Source of the DNA: an uncultured Verrucomicrobiota bacterium
GTDB lineage: Bacteria > Verrucomicrobiota > Verrucomicrobiia > Verrucomicrobiales > Verrucomicrobiaceae
Length of the DNA: 64,000 nt
Reading direction: 5' to 3'
Assembly: GCA_903848465.1 (NCBI GenBank)
Contig: CAINGK010000184.1
Location: 62,001 to 126,000, forward strand
Part shown: in pieces, positions 7,737-17,900 of the stretch
Layout: each line of letters opens with the position of its first letter
Numbering within the stretch: the stretch's first letter is position 1
The notes under the pieces: model-generated
Databases searched by the model: none
The model's input: only the letters and a program-made list of their open reading frames with translations
Told to the model about the DNA's origin: nothing
Program-made: the position numbers and the translations under genes

Positions 7737-8927
7737 TTAAAGACTCCATCTGGATTGTTTCATGGGAATCATGGTGGTGAAAACGCGAAAATTCAGTTTC
7801 TGGGCTCGGAGCAATTGTTCCAACTGACCTTGAGTGCCGTTCGGTTGATGCAAATCTGTGCCAAAACTCGAAGCCTGCTGAAACAAGCCTCCAAGCACGT
7901 TCGAAACGGCCTGCTGGGTGGTCGGATTACTCGACAGTGTTTCTGCAGAGACCTGATCCAAGGCAATCATGGTCACCTGGATCAATGGCGGGAGCAGATG
8001 CTGCGTCCCTTGACTGTTGTTGCCCGCCCCCCCCGTGGCCCCGGGATTGCTGACCAAAGTGGAATCATAGATGTAATTGGGCGCGATGCTGGTAGGCGTG
8101 ACTCCCGTCGCCCCAGGTGGCACTTCGATCTGGGGGGAAATGACCAAAGCCAGGATATTTTCCGCGATAGGCCGGGTAAAAGCACGCGTCGTCGATTTTT
8201 CACCGGTCATGATGTTGCTTTGCACCGCTTCCTGAAACCACTGCCGCGAGTTTGAAGTGATGGGTTTGTATTTGGCGCTGTAAATCTGATTCATCTCCGC
8301 CGTCGGGCTGTATTCCATGAGCCGGTAACGGTAGCGTAGCGGGACAAGTGTATTATTGGCGAGGAATGCCGGGCGGAAGCTGGTGTCGTTCCCCCACTGC
8401 ACGAAATAGCCACGACCACACAGCAGGCCGGTCATGTTCTCCGTGTTCGCTGTGGATTGATTTTCCGTGGACGACGTTAGATTCGTTACCCCCAGCGGAG
8501 CCTGAAAGAACACCCCATGGCCTGGATAATTGCCAGAGCCGCCTGGCAGAGAGGGAAACAGGTAGCTGGCTGGGCCGCAGACGAACTGCAGCTCTGACTT
8601 GCGCTGATAATTCGTTGCCGCCTGGATGATCGCCCCGGCATTGCTGGTGCTGGGTGTGTCCCAGTAGGTATTGAGCACCGCCTGCCCAAGGTTTCGCGAC
8701 AATGCATCAAAGGCCATGCGCGCCTCACGGAACTGTGAAACTCGGGAATTAGACCTAACCCAAGTGCGCTGAACCAGCCCCAGCACCTCCGTAATCACCA
8801 GCATCAGCACGACCACGAAGGTCACCGAAACGAGCAGTTCGATCAAGGTGAAGGCACGCGCCGGGAGGCACCTCGACCAGCGTTTGCCCACCTTCGAGCT
8901 TGGTCTTGTTAAAGTTGCAGTTCTCAT
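7737..8927 (-). CDS. Verru_Chthon cassette protein C; GspJ-like pseudopilin
   Basis: 396 residues from the ATG at 8927, 10 nt after the stop of gene B; the longer frame to 8987 would overlap B. A 25-residue basic leader precedes FTLIELLVSVTFVVVLMLVI, a pseudopilin signal with Glu at position 5. The residue before the cleavage site is Ala (PARA/FTLIE) rather than the usual Gly, which is unusual but accepted by some prepilin peptidases. Residues after the helix (VQRTWVRSNSRVSQFREARMAFDALSRNL is the region; key residues R, F and L recur in GspJ) suggest the GspJ/PilW class. The body carries Ser/Thr/Gly-rich linkers and ends at MIPMKQSRWSL. It likely assembles with B, D and A into a pseudopilus tip (inference). 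Confidence 0.87.
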   Translation of the reverse strand: MRTATLTRPSSKVGKRWSRCLPARAFTLIELLVSVTFVVVLMLVITEVLGLVQRTWVRSNSRVSQFREARMAFDALSRNLGQAVLNTYWDTPSTSNAGAIIQAATNYQRKSELQFVCGPASYLFPSLPGGSGNYPGHGVFFQAPLGVTNLTSSTENQSTANTENMTGLLCGRGYFVQWGNDTSFRPAFLANNTLVPLRYRYRLMEYSPTAEMNQIYSAKYKPITSNSRQWFQEAVQSNIMTGEKSTTRAFTRPIAENILALVISPQIEVPPGATGVTPTSIAPNYIYDSTLVSNPGATGGAGNNSQGTQHLLPPLIQVTMIALDQVSAETLSSNPTTQQAVSNVLGGLFQQASSFGTDLHQPNGTQGQLEQLLRAQKLNFRVFTTMIPMKQSRWSL

Positions 8928-8937
8928 GGTCTGAAAT

Positions 8938-9441
8938 TCAGCGGGTTTTGGCAAACAGGTAACTGTAAACAGTATAGTTCGTTCCATTCATAGTCCCAGA
9001 CGTCCCGCCACTCGAGGAGGGAAACTGAAACCCTGAGCTGTTGGTGTTTGCAATGCGGATCAAGGCACGTTGCAGAAAGCTCTGTGTTCCAGAGTTTTTG
9101 TCGAGGTTAGCTGGACCACGGTATTCCACTTCCACCAGATAAGTCATGTCAGTGGAGCCAGATGGCACCTGCGTACCTTCTTCATTGAAGTAGAGACGCT
9201 GCTTCGAGCCAAGGCTGGGTACGTTGCCGTTGTTAGCCCCCCACAGCAAGCCGTCCAGGTTTTGCACCACCTGCTCAAGCATGTTGGCATTGGCGATCCT
9301 GGTGGAGGTTTTGCGGGAGGTTTCCAGCCCCATCGGCAGCAGCCCCAGAAAGGTGATCATGGCCACAGCAGCAATGGCCACCGCCAAGGTCACTTCAACC
9401 AAAGAAAACCCGCGCTCTGTATTTGCTCGAATGAGTTTCAT
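8938..9441 (-). CDS. Verru_Chthon cassette protein B; GspI-like pseudopilin
   Basis: 167 residues. An 11-residue leader (MKLIRANTERG) precedes FSLVEVTLAVAIAAVAMITF, with the prepilin peptidase site after Gly and Glu at mature position 5. The VEVxLAxAI spelling and small size are typical of GspI/PilV-type minor pseudopilins. The rest is a short globular domain with a DMTYLVEVEYRGP strand and a Ser/Gly-rich loop (SSSGGTSG). It begins 22 nt after the stop of cassette protein A. No Shine-Dalgarno is visible before the ATG. Same operon as A, C and D. Confidence 0.88.
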   Translation of the reverse strand: MKLIRANTERGFSLVEVTLAVAIAAVAMITFLGLLPMGLETSRKTSTRIANANMLEQVVQNLDGLLWGANNGNVPSLGSKQRLYFNEEGTQVPSGSTDMTYLVEVEYRGPANLDKNSGTQSFLQRALIRIANTNSSGFQFPSSSGGTSGTMNGTNYTVYSYLFAKTR

Positions 9442-9463
9442 AAAATAATCGAGAAGGGTTCCA

Positions 9464-12400
9464 TCATGGGTTGAAGCGCTTGGTTTCCAGCGCCCTGAAG
9501 CGGTAGAAACTTTCCAGCGGTGCCAAGCTCAGCGGATTGCCACCTTGGGCGTAATCCGGAATGGCGGTGGTCTGGTCATTCGGATCCAGCGGATTGGCCC
9601 TGGCATTGGGATCAATGTAGCGCTCGATCAGGGTCGAACCCCGGTATTCACTCAAGACGGTATCCTTGGTGGTATCAAAGACCGTCGGCGTTGAAGAACG
9701 CGCTTTCTTGATCGTCTGGGCACGCACATGCACGCGGAAGGTGTTACTGCGGGTGGTGATCCGGTTGTACAGGTTCGAATACGGGCGCTCACGCACGTTG
9801 TCACCGGTGACGGTATTCGCTTGCCAGAAACTATCCATGGCGCTCTGGCGGCTGCCGGGGGTCAAACCGACCAAGTTAGCGTCGGCTGAACCATTTGTCC
9901 ATTTGCCGCCGTTGGTGTCCGGGATGAGATGCATCTCACAAATCTGGCTAGCGGAACGAAACAAGCCACGCACCTGCGTGATGTTATGATTGGCACCAGA
10001 AGCCGTTCCATTGAACTTCTCGTCAAACTGCACCAGCGTTTCCTTCACATTGATCGGCCGGTGCCAGTACTGGTTGGTATTTTGCTCATCCCAGAAGTTG
10101 ACTCCGGAAGGGCCACTGCTGCCCGCCTGCGCGTTGAAATTTTTGGAGTTCCAAACCGAGTTGTTGGGTATGGCGGAGATGTACTCCCCTTTCATGAGGG
10201 CATGCAGCGCTGTGGCACGCCGGATGTTGGTAAACGGCATGATCTGGAAGTTGAGGTTAATTCTGCCCGCCATCGAGAGCGGCTCGCTGATCGCGTAAGG
10301 CTCCACCACGGGCATGCAGAACATGTCCAGTAGGAAGTGGTCGCGCGGATTGGCATCCCCCGGGTGCCCAGTAGAGACCGACACGCCGCCTGAGCTATTG
10401 GATTGCGAATAAGGCCTGAACAGGAGCGTCTGCCAGGGCTGCGCTGGAATCCCCGATTTCGGTGTCTGTGCTACTGAACCGCCCTGCCAAACCCCGGTGG
10501 GCAGGGAGCCAAACATGACCGGGGAAGAAATCATGCGGTTGGGAGACATATAGACCCCACTGCGCCAGTCATCCGCACTGTTCCAGGCGTCAAAGAAATA
10601 GCCGGAGCGATAATTCTTGACCGAAGAACCGAAGGTGTACTTACCAATGAAGAAGTTGCCTTCATCCGGCTTGTTCACGTAGGGCCCGCAGCGGGCGGCG
10701 GCGATGCCGGTGTCAAAATCACCGTAGCGGTTGGCGTCAGCCGTTGCCTCCACGCTCGGCGGCACATCCGGCGTCCACTTGACGATATTACTATCTGAAG
10801 CCTTACCAAAGACAACGCCATTGACCATCTGTGTATTCAGGTCGCCGTCAGCCGGGTACGTCGGCGGCAGTTTGCAGCCCGTTTCATTGCCTGCATAGGC
10901 ATCCGTCCAACTATGACTGAGCATTTCACTGGGATTATTCTTCCACGCCGGATGCTTCTGCCACATACCCACTGGCACATTGTACATGGCCGCCACCAGG
11001 CGGTAATCTCCGGCGGCAGGAATCACGGTACGCGTCACATCGCTGCCCCGCCAGAGGCTGGTGGCGGTGACGACCTCAGGTGGAGTCAACCCAGGCGCAT
11101 GCCAGGTGCCAGTAGTGCCCTGGTTCATATACTGTACGGTGGGGGTAGCGGAAATCTGACCGTTCGCTGAAGTGTCCAGCCGCCCATGACAAGTCTGCGT
11201 GACAGCATCACTATTATAGGGTAAGGTATTGGGGGCCACGGTCCAAAACCCCCCCTTCGGGTAGAGTGGGTTCACCGTACCACTCATCCGGCGAATGCAG
11301 CCCGCCTGATTGAAGCACCACCAATGGGGAGCCTGGCAGGAGCGATACCAGTTCAAGCGGCCATAGCTGTCCGTCTGGGTCCAATAAGCCATTTGTTGGT
11401 ATGTAACTGCCGGTGGTTGTATCGTATGGGCAGCAATGCTGTCATTAAAAACCAAGTTTGGCACTGGCAGGCCGCTGTCGCTAGGGATCGAAACATTGAT
11501 GATCTGCACCGGCTGTAGGCCCAGATTGGTGAAGTCATGCTTGTCATAAATTTTGATAACCAATGGCTGGCCAGGAAAGGAGATCTGTAGCGGCCCAGCG
11601 CGGGGGACGGTGATGAAGTTGCTATTCAGGCCATAGTTGGTCACCCCATTATGCCCGGTGGTGTTGCCTGTAACCCAGCTGGGATCGCTCGGCATTAACA
11701 CATTGCCAGTTCCGCTCACGGGACGCCCGCCGCCGGAACCTGTCAGAGCCGCTGGCCCGGCGTGCCCACCAAAGGGTACCGTCCCCCCCGAATTGTACTG
11801 GAAGCAGTTGCCGTTCGACTTGAGCACCACATCCTGCGTGGTATCAAACAATTTGGTACCGTTGAGGGTGATGCCCGCAATATAATTGCCATCCAGCACA
11901 ATCGCATATTCTGGATACATTTTGGTCCACCCCAGCATGGGGCAAAACGCTTCCAGCATCAGCATCACCTGGACGCGTTTTTCGGCGATACCCAAGGGCG
12001 TGTCCGCAGCCAAGGTCAGGTTCCAGTTTCTGGGGTCAAATCCGGGGTGGTTGGCCGGGTGGTCGGGGTTAGTCTTCGCTGGTCCAGCAGTCGTGTTTGT
12101 TCCATACAGCCCGGCACTTGGCAGCCCGAGAGTTGGATTAAGTAACGGCGGGAAGTTGGAATACCACCGAGCCTGAGCCTTAGGATCCAAGACCCCCTTG
12201 GGTTGCAGGAAATTTAGATAGTCGGGAACCTGCGAATTGATATAATTCACAGCAGGCGAAGCAATTATTTTACCTGTATAATCAATGGTCGGATCAAGCC
12301 GAATCGCCGTCCCCCCTCCACTAACAACAGTTTTCTTGGAATTATGCACCCCATTAGTCTGATCTTGAAGGCCGTCAGCGGTGCAGATGATCTGGAAGCC

Positions 12401-14539
12401 AATTTCGGAAAGGGTGAGAAACCGGCCAAAGCCGCGGTAATTAGTCCCCGAATTACTCCAAACAATCGGCGTCACTGTACCATGACCTGGCAGCACGTTT
12501 GAATCCGCCGAGTTGTTCACGCCGGTCGAGCTGTCATAGCTGCTCGTCGTGCTGTTGACCGATGTTGCCGGCGGGGTGATATTCTGGTTGGTGAAGGTGT
12601 AATAATTGGTACCCGGAGTCCCGACTTGATCTGCCGCCGTATAAAGGCTTTTTCCATTGGCGTTTATAACGCCAGTTAGGCCAGCCCCCGATGTGCCGTC
12701 GTTTTTGCGAGCCAGAATGCCGTCATACAGATTGGTGGAGCGAATGTAGTCAAAGAACTGCACTGCCAATTGGTTGACATTAGAGCTTCCATACTTGGCT
12801 TGGTAATTGGAATTGCTGCCATTCCCCGAGGTCTGTGGCCAGGACAGATTTGACATCTGCGTCACCAGATAGTTGAGCAGGTAGTTGTTCCGCTGCAGCC
12901 CATTTTCCCCATTGGTGCCAAGGTCATTGCTCTGGCTGTGGGCCCATTTCCGCCGAAAGATGTAGCTGTTGGCGACAGTGGCCCCAGCCGAGGTACCACG
13001 CAGCGTCGAGCACAGGGCGATGGCTTGATCAAAACTGGTGCGGCACTGCTGTCCTAGGGTCTCATCCGGCAGTGGCCAGACGGCAATACGCGGCAGGCCA
13101 TACATCGTGAACTCAGGTGCCCGGCTTTGCGCGGTCAGGAAAAACCGTGCGTGTTCCAGGGTGTCATGACTGTATAGCTTGCGCCCGCCAGCCAGGTTCG
13201 GGTTGTAGGATGGCTGCCGTCCGGTACCCGCCGTTTGCGCCGCCCCTGTAGCACCTCCATTAAAGGAGGAATCCTGAAACAACATCTCGTCCACGCTGGC
13301 AAACAGGCGCTCCGCCTTGACCGTGGAAATATCAATGTATTGGGAAATCGTACTCCCTATTTCAGCGTAAGGACTGGAATAGTCATCCGAGCCAAAAGTC
13401 AGAGTGCCCGACTGCGAACCGCCGGAAGTGATCTTGGGGGCAATGGTGTAAATGTAGTTCTTGAAGTTCACCACATCACTGACGCTGCTAAACCCTGAGT
13501 CGAGTGAGGGATTGAGCGGGTCCAGCCGCGTACCCGGGGCCAGCACCGCACTGAGGGCCACCGTGGCGGGATGTCCCGGATAACGCTGGTACTCACCAAT
13601 GAGCGGCGGGCAGTTGGCCCACATGTAGTCGCGCTTGCTGTAATAGAAGGGAGATTGGAAAAAAGTCGGCTCCGAGGCGGTGTTGATGTTCACCTTGCAG
13701 CACTCGTCATCCGTCCAAAAAGCGACACGACCGACCATGGGATTATCAGCCGTCGGCAGGATTCCCGTAGTGTTGGGAATCCAATTGTCCGAGGCGTCCA
13801 GAGTACCAGTGGTGCCATCCTGCAGGATGTACAACCACTCCACCGGCATGGGCAGCCGCAGATCATTCGGACTTTGCACATTGGTCGGCGTCCGCACCTC
13901 ATTGTAGGTGGCCGTATTGGTCGGCGTGCTGGTGCTGTAGGAAAACCCTTCCACCTGCGTGGTGATCGAACCGGTGGAAGGCGTTTGGGACCCGTTATAA
14001 TTCCAGGCGGCACGTGGGTCGATAATGGGGAAAAACACATCGACTCCCGTGCTGGAACCAGAGGCAGACGCTGCTAGGTTGGGACGCGCCACTGGCTCAT
14101 TCAAGTCCACATACCGCGCCAGGTTTTGGGGGTTCGTCGCCCAATCGACTGGGACGTACTCGTTGGCAAGCGCGGATGATTCCGACTGCCCGGTCACTTT
14201 CATCTGCGTGCTGGAATACAATTTGTAGGCGGCGTTGAACGAGCCGTCACCATTGAACACCCGGACCATGCCAGGCTGCGTGGCATGAAATGTCCTGGTC
14301 TTGCTCACATCGGTGTACTGGCCGTTTTGGATCTGCGCTTCGACGATGGCAACGCCGACGTCAGCCAGATCCTTGGCAGCCCGCGCGTTCACGTAGGACT
14401 GAGTGGATTTGTATTCGTTCTGGGTAGTGGTGAAGATGGCCACCATCAGAATCGCCATCAAGGCAAGGGCACTAATCACCATCACCAGCGCCATTCCCTG
14501 ACGGCTGGATTTAAAGGCATGGGGTGTCAACGTTTTCAT
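9464..14539 (-). CDS. Verru_Chthon cassette protein A; giant GspK/PilX-like protein
   Basis: 1691 residues. A 15-residue leader (to RQG) precedes MALVMVISALALMAILMVAI, a pseudopilin-like N-helix with Met, not Glu, at mature position 5. Absence of Glu5 is a recognised mark of GspK, the tip subunit of the type II secretion pseudopilus. The helix continues as QNEYKSTQSYVNARAAKDLA, as in PilX/GspK. At residues 275-289 the text WTDDECCKVNINTAS matches the GspK signature in which an acidic residue precedes K-x-N-[LI]-N-T-A. GspK is normally near 320 residues, so this one carries more than a thousand extra residues, rich in Asn, Ser, Thr, Gly and Trp, probably a large exposed tip domain. It is transcribed first in the cassette from a promoter at 14576-14604. 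GspK homology is my reading; Verru_Chthon A membership is secure. Confidence 0.9.
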   Translation of the reverse strand: MKTLTPHAFKSSRQGMALVMVISALALMAILMVAIFTTTQNEYKSTQSYVNARAAKDLADVGVAIVEAQIQNGQYTDVSKTRTFHATQPGMVRVFNGDGSFNAAYKLYSSTQMKVTGQSESSALANEYVPVDWATNPQNLARYVDLNEPVARPNLAASASGSSTGVDVFFPIIDPRAAWNYNGSQTPSTGSITTQVEGFSYSTSTPTNTATYNEVRTPTNVQSPNDLRLPMPVEWLYILQDGTTGTLDASDNWIPNTTGILPTADNPMVGRVAFWTDDECCKVNINTASEPTFFQSPFYYSKRDYMWANCPPLIGEYQRYPGHPATVALSAVLAPGTRLDPLNPSLDSGFSSVSDVVNFKNYIYTIAPKITSGGSQSGTLTFGSDDYSSPYAEIGSTISQYIDISTVKAERLFASVDEMLFQDSSFNGGATGAAQTAGTGRQPSYNPNLAGGRKLYSHDTLEHARFFLTAQSRAPEFTMYGLPRIAVWPLPDETLGQQCRTSFDQAIALCSTLRGTSAGATVANSYIFRRKWAHSQSNDLGTNGENGLQRNNYLLNYLVTQMSNLSWPQTSGNGSNSNYQAKYGSSNVNQLAVQFFDYIRSTNLYDGILARKNDGTSGAGLTGVINANGKSLYTAADQVGTPGTNYYTFTNQNITPPATSVNSTTSSYDSSTGVNNSADSNVLPGHGTVTPIVWSNSGTNYRGFGRFLTLSEIGFQIICTADGLQDQTNGVHNSKKTVVSGGGTAIRLDPTIDYTGKIIASPAVNYINSQVPDYLNFLQPKGVLDPKAQARWYSNFPPLLNPTLGLPSAGLYGTNTTAGPAKTNPDHPANHPGFDPRNWNLTLAADTPLGIAEKRVQVMLMLEAFCPMLGWTKMYPEYAIVLDGNYIAGITLNGTKLFDTTQDVVLKSNGNCFQYNSGGTVPFGGHAGPAALTGSGGGRPVSGTGNVLMPSDPSWVTGNTTGHNGVTNYGLNSNFITVPRAGPLQISFPGQPLVIKIYDKHDFTNLGLQPVQIINVSIPSDSGLPVPNLVFNDSIAAHTIQPPAVTYQQMAYWTQTDSYGRLNWYRSCQAPHWWCFNQAGCIRRMSGTVNPLYPKGGFWTVAPNTLPYNSDAVTQTCHGRLDTSANGQISATPTVQYMNQGTTGTWHAPGLTPPEVVTATSLWRGSDVTRTVIPAAGDYRLVAAMYNVPVGMWQKHPAWKNNPSEMLSHSWTDAYAGNETGCKLPPTYPADGDLNTQMVNGVVFGKASDSNIVKWTPDVPPSVEATADANRYGDFDTGIAAARCGPYVNKPDEGNFFIGKYTFGSSVKNYRSGYFFDAWNSADDWRSGVYMSPNRMISSPVMFGSLPTGVWQGGSVAQTPKSGIPAQPWQTLLFRPYSQSNSSGGVSVSTGHPGDANPRDHFLLDMFCMPVVEPYAISEPLSMAGRINLNFQIMPFTNIRRATALHALMKGEYISAIPNNSVWNSKNFNAQAGSSGPSGVNFWDEQNTNQYWHRPINVKETLVQFDEKFNGTASGANHNITQVRGLFRSASQICEMHLIPDTNGGKWTNGSADANLVGLTPGSRQSAMDSFWQANTVTGDNVRERPYSNLYNRITTRSNTFRVHVRAQTIKKARSSTPTVFDTTKDTVLSEYRGSTLIERYIDPNARANPLDPNDQTTAIPDYAQGGNPLSLAPLESFYRFRALETKRFNP

Positions 14540-14575
14540 GGCATGGGTCCGGTTGGAATTAATTTAATTGGTCAA

Positions 14576-14604
14576 ATGATATGTTTTTGCTCGGAGCATG
14601 GCAA
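14576..14604 (-). promoter_or_regulatory. Sigma-70-like promoter of the Verru_Chthon cassette
   Basis: Minus strand: TTGCCA (14599-14604), 17-nt spacer, TATCAT (14576-14581). Start of transcription would fall near 14569, leaving a leader of about 30 nt to the ATG of gene A with an AT-rich block (AATTAAATTAATT) and no Shine-Dalgarno. The remaining part of the 281-bp gap up to the giant gene's stop at 14822 holds no gene I can support and only a weak stem (GTAAAA/TTTTAC) just after that stop. Confidence 0.55.
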
Positions 14605-14821
14605 GTATTTATCATGTAATGACACAAAATCCTGCCGCCCGTTGGCTAGGTGAGCCTGAAATCATGCCCGAGTAAGTTATTCTCCGCTGTAGCGGCCCGC
14701 ATTTTTCACATTAACCACACGCCCGCCCCCAGCAGCAGCCGTTAGTGCGGTCTTCATGAAAGGCATTCTCGTCATACGGCATCGGCTTGCGGTTGGGTTA
14801 GTCACCGTAAAAAACCGTCTT

Positions 14822-14905
14822 TTACCACAGGCTGCGGCGGCGCCTTCTCAAGCCCATGCCGAGGAGCCCCAGGAGGAGCAACCAGACACGACTCGGTTCA
14901 GGGAT
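14822..14905 (-). other. PEP-CTERM sorting signal of the giant protein
   Basis: The last 27 codons: Pro-Glu-Pro motif (IPEPSR), an 11-14 residue hydrophobic span (VWLLLLGLLGMGL), then five consecutive Arg and SLW. Motif, span, basic cluster and position at the extreme C-terminus match the PEP-CTERM pattern recognised by exosortase in Gram-negative bacteria. Confidence 0.9.
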
Positions 14906-17900
14906 TGCCACCGTGATCGTCCCCAGAGTGTAGAGATTGGCCAGATTCCAAAAATCGTTCGTAGGCAATTGTGGCAGGTCGGTGAAATCCTGCGAGTAGA
15001 AACTACCCACCGACACCACCGTCAGATTCGTGAAGGTCCCGGTGGGTACCACTCCACCCCAGTTGATGAGCTGGAAGGAGTCCCCCACATTGAAGGTCGT
15101 GGCTTTGTTTACGCTGGTAACGGTGAGAGTGGCCGCTGTGTACCCTGGAGTGAGTGGGTTGCTATTTGCATCCACGGCCAGCCCGGTGAGATCAACTTTC
15201 CCTCCCGAACCGGTGATGACCAAGCTGTCCACCGCTGAGGATGGATTGATACCGCCGCTGTTGGAGAACAGGTTCAGGCTGAGATGGCCAGCGATGGCCA
15301 GGATGCTGCCCGTCCCCAGATTGATGTTCAGTGCCGTTCCGCTGGTGCTCGTGCCAGGGTCGCCAGTAGCCAACGTGGCTCCGGTGTCGATCGCGATATT
15401 ATGGGTGGCGTCCACCGCAATGGCTCCTGTGCCAGCGAGAGTTGCGCCAGATCCCACATAGATATCGCCATGACCCGTGCCTGAACCACTGGTGTTGTTT
15501 ACCAGCAAGGTACCTGCATAAACGTTGGTGCCGCCATAGTAGGTGTTGGCCCCGCTCAACGTGGTCACACCAGAACCGTTAAGGGTCACTTGCAACTGGT
15601 CAGCGGTCGCAGCAAAGCCCCCTTGCACTTCGGAGATGACCCCAGAGAAGAGCATGCCGGTGCCGGTGGTAGCGGTGGAGTTTAGATACAGCGTATGTGT
15701 TTCCTGCACGCCCGGAAGCAGGTTTTGCAGGGTCACATTGCCACTGAACGTCACTGGACTGGAGGCATTGATGGTGGCGTAGCCGTAATAAGAAGTGCCA
15801 GAGTAAGTGTTGGCATAAAGATCAATGTTCTGCGTCACTGCTGTCACGGCGGGCTGCACCGTCAGCGTAGCGGAGGGACTGCTGGAGTCCTGCAGCCAAT
15901 AGACGGGGTCAGTGCCGGTGCCATTGACCGTCCCAACGGAATGAGCGGCCATGAAATAGGTGGTGGTTCCTACTGTGACCTGCGTGCCATAGAGCATGTT
16001 GGCCGTGGTGCTGAAGTCGGGGGCGCGGACCAGGTTCATGGTGCCGTCAGCATTGACCTGCGCCAATTGATAGACCCCATTGCGTTCTGGATTGTTAACT
16101 TCGTCCTTCACCAGGATGCGGGTGCTCAGGCCGGTGTAGGTCAGGCTGACGGAGGCGCTGCCATCCGCCGTGGTGGCCTGGGAGATACTGAACTGAGTGG
16201 AACTCAGGATCTGGGAGATCACAGTTCCTGGGGCGATGCCAGGACCACTGATTTGCGTTCCAACAAACAAATTGGTAGTAGTGGCCGTTCCTCCCAGAGT
16301 GATGATCGTGGTATTGACGCCGAAACTGGAAGCTTCGGTGACGGAATGAGTGAAGGCGTCCGTCACAATGTTGGTGCCGCCAACCACCGCGCTCACATTG
16401 TAGAACGCCCCTGGGCCAGAAAGGGCCGCACCTGTGCCGTCCACCGTGCCGTTGCCAGTGGCCAGGAAGACACCACCCAACGCATTGCGGTTATCAGCGA
16501 TGAAGGAATAAGAATTTTCCACGCCCAGGAGGGAAGCTCCGGCGGTGGCGTAATCCACATTGCCAGTGGACTGATACGTGGCGGCACCCAACTGATAGGT
16601 GGCGTCTCCCAACTGGAGGGTGCTGCCGGAGAGTGACGTGTTGCTGGTCAGAATCAATGTGCCATTGCGCACGATGGTAGCCGCCTGACCGCTGCCACTG
16701 GCACCCGACAGAGTGCCGTAGTTGTTGGTGGAATTGGCCAGGGTCATAGTGCCGCCGCCATTCAAGGTGAAACCGCCGCTGCCGGTGATCTGGCCGCTGA
16801 AAGTCACATTGGTGGTGGGAGCTGTGTTAATAAACACGTTGCTGGAGGCAGGGCGCTGCAATGTCACCGTCGATGTGACGGAGGTCAAAGCGGCGGTGCC
16901 CTGAAACACCGAGATGCCCGTGCTGTTGGTATTGCCAAAGGTCAGTGCATTGCTGAACGTATCGCCCTGGAAATTCAGGGTCAGTGCCTCCTGTGCATAG
17001 GGAGTATCTGAGGTCGTGCCGACGCTGACGGCCCCGGTTCCAAACGAGGAGTCGTTGTCACCAATCAAGGTGCCTTCGGCCACCACGGTCCCTCCCCCAT
17101 ACGTATTGGTCGTTGCGGAAAGCTCCAACGTGCCATAACCGGCCTTGATCAGGGAACCCGCAGCCCCCTGAAGCGTACCGCTCAAGATCGCATCTGAGGT
17201 CACCCCCGCATCGCCACGGGTGACATTGACCATGCGTGATTTGAGTCCCAAGTCGATGCTGTTGATAAAGGTCACGGTCTTATTGGCATCATCCGCCCCC
17301 AGCAGCAGTGAGTCATTGTCTAGCACAAAGCCGCCCGCGCCCCACGTCACGAGTGCGCCACTGCCGCCCAAGTTAACGTTACGGTTCGCAGTGTAGGCGG
17401 CAAAGCCGCCGCTGCTGTTCCAGCTCACCTGAGACGCGCCGGTGCCAAGGCTGCGGGTGAAATCGCCTGAATTCAGGCCCAGCACGCCATTATCCAGCAC
17501 TAGGTAGCTGAGTGAAGGGAGTGCGGCGGCATTATCCAACCGCAGCACGCCGCCTTCCACATAGGTGGTACCCGTGTAGGTATTGGCTCCTGAAAGCGCC
17601 GTGGTGCCATTGCCCGTCTGCACCAGATTCACCACGCTATTGGTGGTGGTGTTGTTGGCGATGACCGAACTGATGGACAGGGCAGTGAGAGGATCCCAGT
17701 TGTGAACGATCAAATCTGACGTTCCCAGATAGACGAGGCTGTTTGTCCCTGTAGCGTTGGCGTTTGCAGAAAGTGTGTAATGGGTGGCATCGGTGATGCC
17801 CGCCACGGTGGCTCCGGCAGGAATTCCGGTGCCGGTGACCTGCTCGCCCACGCTGATATTGGCGGTGGAAAGAACGGTGACAGTACTGCTGCCCGAAGTC

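Noticed and set aside
9630..9650. tRNA T-arm-like GGGGTTCGACCC on the minus strand
   Set aside because: It encodes part of Verru_Chthon A (YRGSTL region) and no acceptor stem, anticodon arm or D-arm surrounds it.
14822..15500. C-terminal autotransporter beta-barrel expected from the repeat family name
   Set aside because: The last several hundred residues show no alternating barrel strands with terminal aromatic; the protein ends in a PEP-CTERM signal instead.
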